From NCBI GenBank assembly GCA_030609245.1, contig JAUWCP010000020.1:1-20009 (forward strand): a stretch of 20,009 nucleotides of DNA. The letters run 5' to 3'. Below, in pieces: positions 16,224-20,009 of this stretch; position 1 is the first letter of the stretch, and the number at the start of each line of letters is the position of its first letter. Origin of the DNA: Hyphomicrobium sp. GTDB taxonomy: Bacteria > Pseudomonadota > Alphaproteobacteria > Rhizobiales > Hyphomicrobiaceae. The notes under the pieces are model-generated. The model was not told the origin of the DNA. It worked only from the letters and a program-made list of their open reading frames with translations, and did not search any database. Both the position numbers and the translations under genes were made by a program.

Positions 16224-16814
16224 TTAGGCGTCGCCGGTGCCAACTTCGTCGCTATTCTCATTGTCTTTTTTCGCACGGCGCAGCGTCTCGCGAATTAACT
16301 CGTCCGTAAGCACGAGTTTAGCTTCGGCAACCAATGCGATGGGCAGACCAATTACGGTACGCCCGACTTGATCTAGATCGAGTTCAATTCTGATCTCGCC
16401 GTCTTCAAATCCTTCCAGCACGCCCCTGAACCGCTTGCGCCCATCGATCGTTTCGCTGAGCTCGATCTTTGCCTCGTAGCCAGACCAGTCATCAAAGTCA
16501 GATGGGCGCACGAGCGGGCGATCAATGCCCGGCGAAGAGACCTCAAGGCGGTAGCTGCCTGCAACCGGATCATGCACGTCCAGCACTGGCGACAATTCCC
16601 GCGAGGCGGCTTCGCAATCACCAATCGTCATCGTGCCATCCGGACGCTCGGCCATCACTTGCACTATCTTGCCCTCGCGGCCTGTAACCGTAACGCGCAC
16701 TAGACGAAAGCCGCAGCTGTCCAGTACCGGCTCGATCACGGCTGCCACCTGGGCTGCCAAGCCGGTTTCGTGAATGAACCGGTTCCGCAAGGCGCCGTCG
16801 TCGCCAGCCTGCAT
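16224..16814 (-). CDS. rimP: Ribosome maturation factor RimP
   Basis: RimP assists early 30S subunit assembly. The 196-residue protein shows the conserved N-terminal domain (VAAVIEPVLDSCGFRLVRV), the family signature YRLEVSSPGIDRPLV and the C-terminal SH3-like domain (RFRGVLEGFEDGEIRIEL). The end is Lys/Asn/Asp-rich and poorly conserved, as usual. Two adjacent starts are possible, GTG 16817 and ATG 16814; the ATG is preferred. It is the first gene after the terminator at 16856-16889, so it probably heads the rimP-nusA-ylxR-infB-rbfA-truB unit. Confidence 0.95.
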   Translation of the reverse strand: MQAGDDGALRNRFIHETGLAAQVAAVIEPVLDSCGFRLVRVTVTGREGKIVQVMAERPDGTMTIGDCEAASRELSPVLDVHDPVAGSYRLEVSSPGIDRPLVRPSDFDDWSGYEAKIELSETIDGRKRFRGVLEGFEDGEIRIELDLDQVGRTVIGLPIALVAEAKLVLTDELIRETLRRAKKDNENSDEVGTGDA

Positions 16815-16855
16815 CACTTCAAGATATCCGGTTATTCGTGCCCGATCAGCTTTGC

Positions 16856-16889
16856 TAAAACAAAAAGAGCGGACCCCGAGGGCCCACTC
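16856..16889 (-). terminator. Intrinsic terminator after trmB
   Basis: On the minus strand, GAGTGGGCCC pairs with GGGTCCGCTC over about ten positions (two G-U wobbles) around a three-base loop, followed by TTTTTGTTTT. It lies about 75 bp after the trmB stop and only about 40 bp before rimP, so it separates the xre-metK-trmB transcript from rimP-nusA. Confidence 0.9.
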
Positions 16890-16963
16890 TCGATAGTTGA
16901 GATGATCATGAGCCGCTGATTATTAAGAGATGATGGCACTCCTGGCAAGCGAATTATGGCGGA

Positions 16964-17710
16964 CTAGGGACAAGTCATTCTGCAAAATCGGAAAAAATAG
17001 CGGCGCCGGCCTTCTCTCGCTGCCTTGGCCTCATAGCGCGTCTGCGGCCAATCGGGCCCGCGTTCGCGCCAGTCGGCCGGTCCGGCGGCCTGCCATTCGA
17101 AGGCCGACTGGGCACGAATGCTGAGCAGGATTGTGCGGGCATAGTCGCCGATATCGGTCGCAACCCGCAGCTCGCCACCCAGCGCCATCACACGGGCAAG
17201 GAGTTCAAGCAGCGGGCGCGCCACCAATCGACGTTTGACATGGCGCTTCTTCGGCCAAGGATCGGGAAAGAGAATAAAGGCCCGCTGCAAGGACGCATCG
17301 GGAAGCCAACGCAAGAGCGGTCGCGCGTCATCGGCATAGAGCCGAATGTTGGTGAGCGCGAATTCCTCAATCGCCGCCAAGACCTTGACGATTCCATCCT
17401 CGAAAGGCTCGCAACCGATAAAACCCACATGAGGGTTTTGGCGCGCTTGCCAGATGAGGTGCTCGCCGCCGCCGAAGCCCGCCTCGAGCCAAACTTCGCA
17501 AACGGGTGTCGGGAAGAGTGAGGCTAGTGATAGCGGCGCGGCGCCGGCCAGATCTAAATTCACTCGTGGCAAAACATCATTCAGTAGCGACAGCTGGCGC
17601 GCGCTCAAGCCGCGGCCACGCCGGCGTCCAAACGAGCGTAGCTCAGGTGTCCCGCGCTTCTCGACGGCGTCGGCCGCACGCTGCTGGTGGGCGGCGACCT
17701 TGTCAGGCAA
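16964..17710 (-). CDS. trmB: tRNA (guanine-N7-)-methyltransferase
   Basis: TrmB uses S-adenosylmethionine to make m7G46 in tRNA variable loops. The SAM-binding motif EAGFGGGEHLI (about residues 76-86), the LFPDPWPKKRHVKRR motif (about 147-161) and the C-terminal TRYE motif are all visible. The start is uncertain. TTG 17710, overlapping the metK stop by 8 bases, gives 248 residues, the usual family size. ATG 17764 would give 266 residues and overlap metK by 62 bases, with a weak GGA upstream. Conserved sequence begins only at RSFGRRRGRGLS, so both fit. It lies directly after metK, the enzyme that makes its cofactor. Confidence 0.93.
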   Translation of the reverse strand: MPDKVAAHQQRAADAVEKRGTPELRSFGRRRGRGLSARQLSLLNDVLPRVNLDLAGAAPLSLASLFPTPVCEVWLEAGFGGGEHLIWQARQNPHVGFIGCEPFEDGIVKVLAAIEEFALTNIRLYADDARPLLRWLPDASLQRAFILFPDPWPKKRHVKRRLVARPLLELLARVMALGGELRVATDIGDYARTILLSIRAQSAFEWQAAGPADWRERGPDWPQTRYEAKAAREGRRRYFFRFCRMTCP

Positions 17711-18902
17711 CAGCAGTTTTGAGCGCGTCGGCAAGGTCGGTCTTCTCCCACGAGAAGCCACCATCTGAATCCGGCTTGCGACCAAAGTGTCCATACGCGG
17801 ACGTGCGCGCATAGATTGGCTTATTCAAATCGAGGTGCTCGCGGATGCCACGCGGTGACAAATCCATGATCTCGCTCAATGCCGTCTCGAGCTTCGCCTC
17901 TTCGACCCTGCCCGTGCCATACGTATCGACATAGATCGATAGGGGCCGCGCCACGCCAATGGCATATGACAGTTGGATATTGCAACGATCGGCGAGACCT
18001 GACGCCACGATGTTCTTGGCGAGGTAGCGCGCTGCATAGGCGGCGGATCGGTCGACTTTCGTTGGGTCCTTGCCCGAGAATGCACCACCGCCATGAGGTG
18101 CAGCACCGCCATAGGTATCGACGATGATCTTGCGCCCTGTGAGGCCACAGTCGCCATCGGGGCCGCCGATGAAGAACTTGCCCGTCGGATTGACGTGCCA
18201 CACGGTGTCGGAGGTAATCCAACCCTCCGGTAAGGTGTTCGTCACGTATGGCTCGACGATCTCGCGAATTTTCGTAGACGGCAGGTCTTCATCAATATGC
18301 TGATGCGAGATCACGATCTGCGTGACGCCGACGGGCTTGCCATCCTCATAGCGTACCGTCACCTGGCTCTTGGAGTCGGGACCAAGGCAGGCCGCATCAC
18401 CGTCCTTAGCGTGGCGAGCCGCCGCCAAGTTTTCGAGAATCTTGTGTGCGTAGTAGATCGGCGCCGGCATTAGCTCAGGCGTTTCTGTGCAGGCATAGCC
18501 AAACATTATGCCCTGATCGCCAGCGCCCTCTTCCTTGTTACCCGCGGAATCGACGCCCGCCGCGATGTCAGCCGATTGAGGATGCAGCAGGACGTCGATC
18601 TCGCATTTATTCCAATGAAATCCGTCCTGCTCGTAGCCGATGTCACGAATGGCCATACGGGCAACATGGGCAATCCACTCCATAGTCACGGTTTCGGGTC
18701 CGCGGGTTTCGCCGGCAATCACCACTAGGTTGGTTGTTGCAAGCGTTTCGCAGGCGGCCCGGATCGCCCACGGATCGATTCCGGCCTTTGAGCCCTCGCG
18801 GTAGAAAAGATCCACAATCTCGTCCGAGATGCGATCACAGACCTTGTCGGGGTGGCCCTCAGAAACGGACTCGCTCGTAAACAGGTAGGATTTGCGTGCC
18901 AA
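17703..18902 (-). CDS. metK: S-adenosylmethionine synthetase
   Basis: MetK makes SAM from methionine and ATP. The 399-residue protein carries the family motifs GHPDK (about 16-20), GAGDQGIMFGYA (about 116-127; many relatives have GACDQG) and GGGAFSGKDPTKVDRSAAY (about 271-289). The start is inferred as TTG 18902 (read as MARKSYLFTSESVSEG): family similarity begins there and AGAGGG lies about 5 nt upstream. The open frame runs 24 codons further to another TTG (18974), but that part is not conserved. It overlaps trmB slightly and follows the Xre regulator gene after a 170-bp leader. Confidence 0.97.
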   Translation of the reverse strand: MARKSYLFTSESVSEGHPDKVCDRISDEIVDLFYREGSKAGIDPWAIRAACETLATTNLVVIAGETRGPETVTMEWIAHVARMAIRDIGYEQDGFHWNKCEIDVLLHPQSADIAAGVDSAGNKEEGAGDQGIMFGYACTETPELMPAPIYYAHKILENLAAARHAKDGDAACLGPDSKSQVTVRYEDGKPVGVTQIVISHQHIDEDLPSTKIREIVEPYVTNTLPEGWITSDTVWHVNPTGKFFIGGPDGDCGLTGRKIIVDTYGGAAPHGGGAFSGKDPTKVDRSAAYAARYLAKNIVASGLADRCNIQLSYAIGVARPLSIYVDTYGTGRVEEAKLETALSEIMDLSPRGIREHLDLNKPIYARTSAYGHFGRKPDSDGGFSWEKTDLADALKTAVA

Positions 18903-19072
18903 CCGCGCCCTCTTCTTTCTGGATATATTGCGGAAAATCGCCGGGTTTGTCTCAAGCTTTGGGTGCGGGGTCAAGGCCTAGGCAACTTATAAGGACGGAT
19001 TCCTTGCGGCCGGCGAAGCTTGAAGCGCTTACCTTTGGGCTGCTTTTTCAGGGACGGAACGCCGCAGCTGAG
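18903..19072 (-). promoter_or_regulatory. metK leader region
   Basis: This 170-bp stretch lies between the Xre gene and metK. It contains an inverted repeat AAGGA-CGGAT-TCCTT (18991-19005) and the palindrome AAGCGCTT near 19023-19030. On the minus strand CTTGAC (an alphaproteobacterial -35-like element) occurs at about 18972-18977, but no good -10 follows at the right distance. A SAM-responsive leader would be plausible for metK, but I could not match any known SAM riboswitch class. Confidence 0.3.
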
Positions 19073-19531
19073 TTACGAGTTCCCGTTCTCGCTGGCGAGC
19101 GAGCGGATTAGCTCGACGATCGCGCGGCGAATGCGAAGATCGCCAATGCGGGCAAAGGCCTTGTTGAGCTCCAGGCCTTCGCGGCTTCCTAAGAATTCGA
19201 CTGTGTAATTCTCCGAGGGACGTTCCCCGAAACCTGCCGCACCAGTCTCCGCAACCCCGGCGGGGAGTTCCTCATAGAAGTACTGAACCGGTACAGCCAG
19301 CACCTGTGACAGATCGAACAGACGGCTCGCTCCGATCCGGTTTATGCCCTTCTCGTATTTCTGGATCTGCTGGAAGGTTAGTCCCAGGTGCTCGCCGAGC
19401 TTCTCCTGGCTCATACCCATAAGCATTCGTCGCAATCTCACGCGGCTACCCACATGAACATCAATAGGATTTGCGCGGCGCGCGCTGCGCCCGGCTGGTG
19501 CAAGCTCGTCCAGCGCATTCACCTTTGGCAT
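19073..19531 (-). CDS. Xre-family transcriptional regulator, PraR/PhrR-like
   Basis: This 152-residue DNA-binding protein has a helix-turn-helix of the lambda-Cro/Xre type at about residues 25-80 (VGSRVRLRRMLMGMSQEKLG, then FQQIQKYEKGINRIGASRL). The C-terminal 70 residues are family-specific (LAVPVQYFYEELP; VELIRSLAS). From memory it closely resembles the alphaproteobacterial regulators PraR and PhrR, which act in quorum sensing, biofilm and acid response in rhizobia. The exact role here is unknown. The start is ATG 19531, with AAGG 10 nt upstream; GTG 19537 is an alternative. It lies between lnt and metK, a common arrangement in this group, and may be co-transcribed with metK. Confidence 0.9.
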   Translation of the reverse strand: MPKVNALDELAPAGRSARRANPIDVHVGSRVRLRRMLMGMSQEKLGEHLGLTFQQIQKYEKGINRIGASRLFDLSQVLAVPVQYFYEELPAGVAETGAAGFGERPSENYTVEFLGSREGLELNKAFARIGDLRIRRAIVELIRSLASENGNS

Positions 19532-19603
19532 AATCACTTCGCCTTATTACTAACTCTTAGCGCTCATGACGAATACGCTTTCTGGTTGTGCAAGTCACAT
19601 GCG

Positions 19604-20009
19604 TCAATCTTCAGTGAGAGGGGCGGTTGCGGCATTGCTGCCTGAAAGTTGGGCTCGTGAGGAGCCTCTTTCCGCCCCACGAACTCGAGTTTGCCCATCA
19701 TAGTTACATTTTCCGCATGCTGCCCAAAAAGCAAGCATTGTGAACAAGAGAGCAAGAGAGACAAAAGTCCAATCCCCAAACCTAGCGTAGGGCGGCGGCT
19801 CAAGCGCCGAAGGAACTCCGCTATCGATAACGCCTCGTTCGTTGAGCGCCAGCATCGCGACGATACGACCGCGACCATCAACCACAGCGGAAATTCCGTT
19901 ATTCGCCGCACGTATGAGTGGCAAGCCCTCCTCAACTGCCCGCACTCTTGACTGGTGAAAGTGCTGAGGCGGCCCCGTCGAGTTTCCAAACCAGCCATCG
20001 TTGGTCAAA
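19604..20009 (-). CDS. lnt: Apolipoprotein N-acyltransferase, C-terminal part
   Basis: Lnt adds the third acyl chain to lipoproteins in the inner membrane. Only the last 135 residues are inside the window; the gene continues past the right edge. The nitrilase-like domain is recognisable from TNDGWFGNSTGPPQHFHQSR and from RAVEEGLPLIRAANNGISAV. Near the end there is one transmembrane helix (FVSLALLFTMLAFWAA), followed by a hydrophilic tail of about 35 residues. The catalytic cysteine of the family lies upstream of this part and is not visible. The gap to the Xre start is about 70 bp. Confidence 0.92.
   Translation of the reverse strand, partial: LTNDGWFGNSTGPPQHFHQSRVRAVEEGLPLIRAANNGISAVVDGRGRIVAMLALNERGVIDSGVPSALEPPPYARFGDWTFVSLALLFTMLAFWAACGKCNYDGQTRVRGAERGSSRAQLSGSNAATAPLTED

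Noticed and set aside
18903..19072. Known SAM riboswitch upstream of metK
   Set aside because: No match by eye to the conserved segments of SAM-II or SAM/SAH classes; only simple inverted repeats are visible.
1..20009. CRISPR arrays, insertion sequences, tRNA or rRNA genes
   Set aside because: No regularly spaced repeats, transposase motifs, terminal inverted repeats, tRNA-like cloverleaf or rRNA signature segments were seen.

Overview
The window looks like the chromosome of an alphaproteobacterium, most likely of the Hyphomicrobiales (rhizobial/Hyphomicrobium side). The evidence is the conserved block lnt - xre - metK - trmB - rimP - nusA - ylxR - infB - rbfA - truB - rpsO - pnp in its usual order, the PraR/PhrR-like Xre protein between lnt and metK, and the moderately high G+C. 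Assignments come from reading proteins and motifs by eye; no database search was run.

Layout: positions 1-437 hold no intact gene, but 120-263 reads like the decayed C-terminal end of an ion-channel-type membrane protein. The only plus-strand gene (438-2804) encodes a large exported cytochrome with eight CXXCH haem sites followed by HEAT and TPR repeats. It converges on a very small minus-strand gene (2956-3108) for a 50-residue exported protein with two cysteines; a hairpin lies between them. Next comes about 500 bp without a recognisable gene, including an A+T-rich stretch with several short palindromes. Two minus-strand genes follow: a secreted metal-dependent amidohydrolase (3610-5004) and a glutamate decarboxylase (5166-6554).

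From 6816 to the right edge everything is on the minus strand and is core information processing. In transcription order it starts with the 3' end of lnt (cut by the window edge), then xre, metK and trmB. A strong intrinsic terminator (16856-16889) closes that unit. Then come rimP, nusA, ylxR, infB, rbfA and truB (ribosome maturation, transcription elongation, translation initiation, tRNA modification), then rpsO and pnp, closed by a second strong terminator (6816-6845). Spacing in the rimP-truB group is short (20-90 bp), as in an operon. Several starts are non-ATG (GTG for the cytochrome; TTG for ylxR, metK and probably trmB).

I see no CRISPR array, insertion sequence, tRNA, rRNA, toxin-antitoxin pair or defence system. 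The less ordinary part is the left 6.5 kb: the octahaem-HEAT-TPR fusion, the tiny exported protein, the channel remnant and the A+T-rich palindromic patch. None of these amounts to a demonstrable new system from sequence alone.
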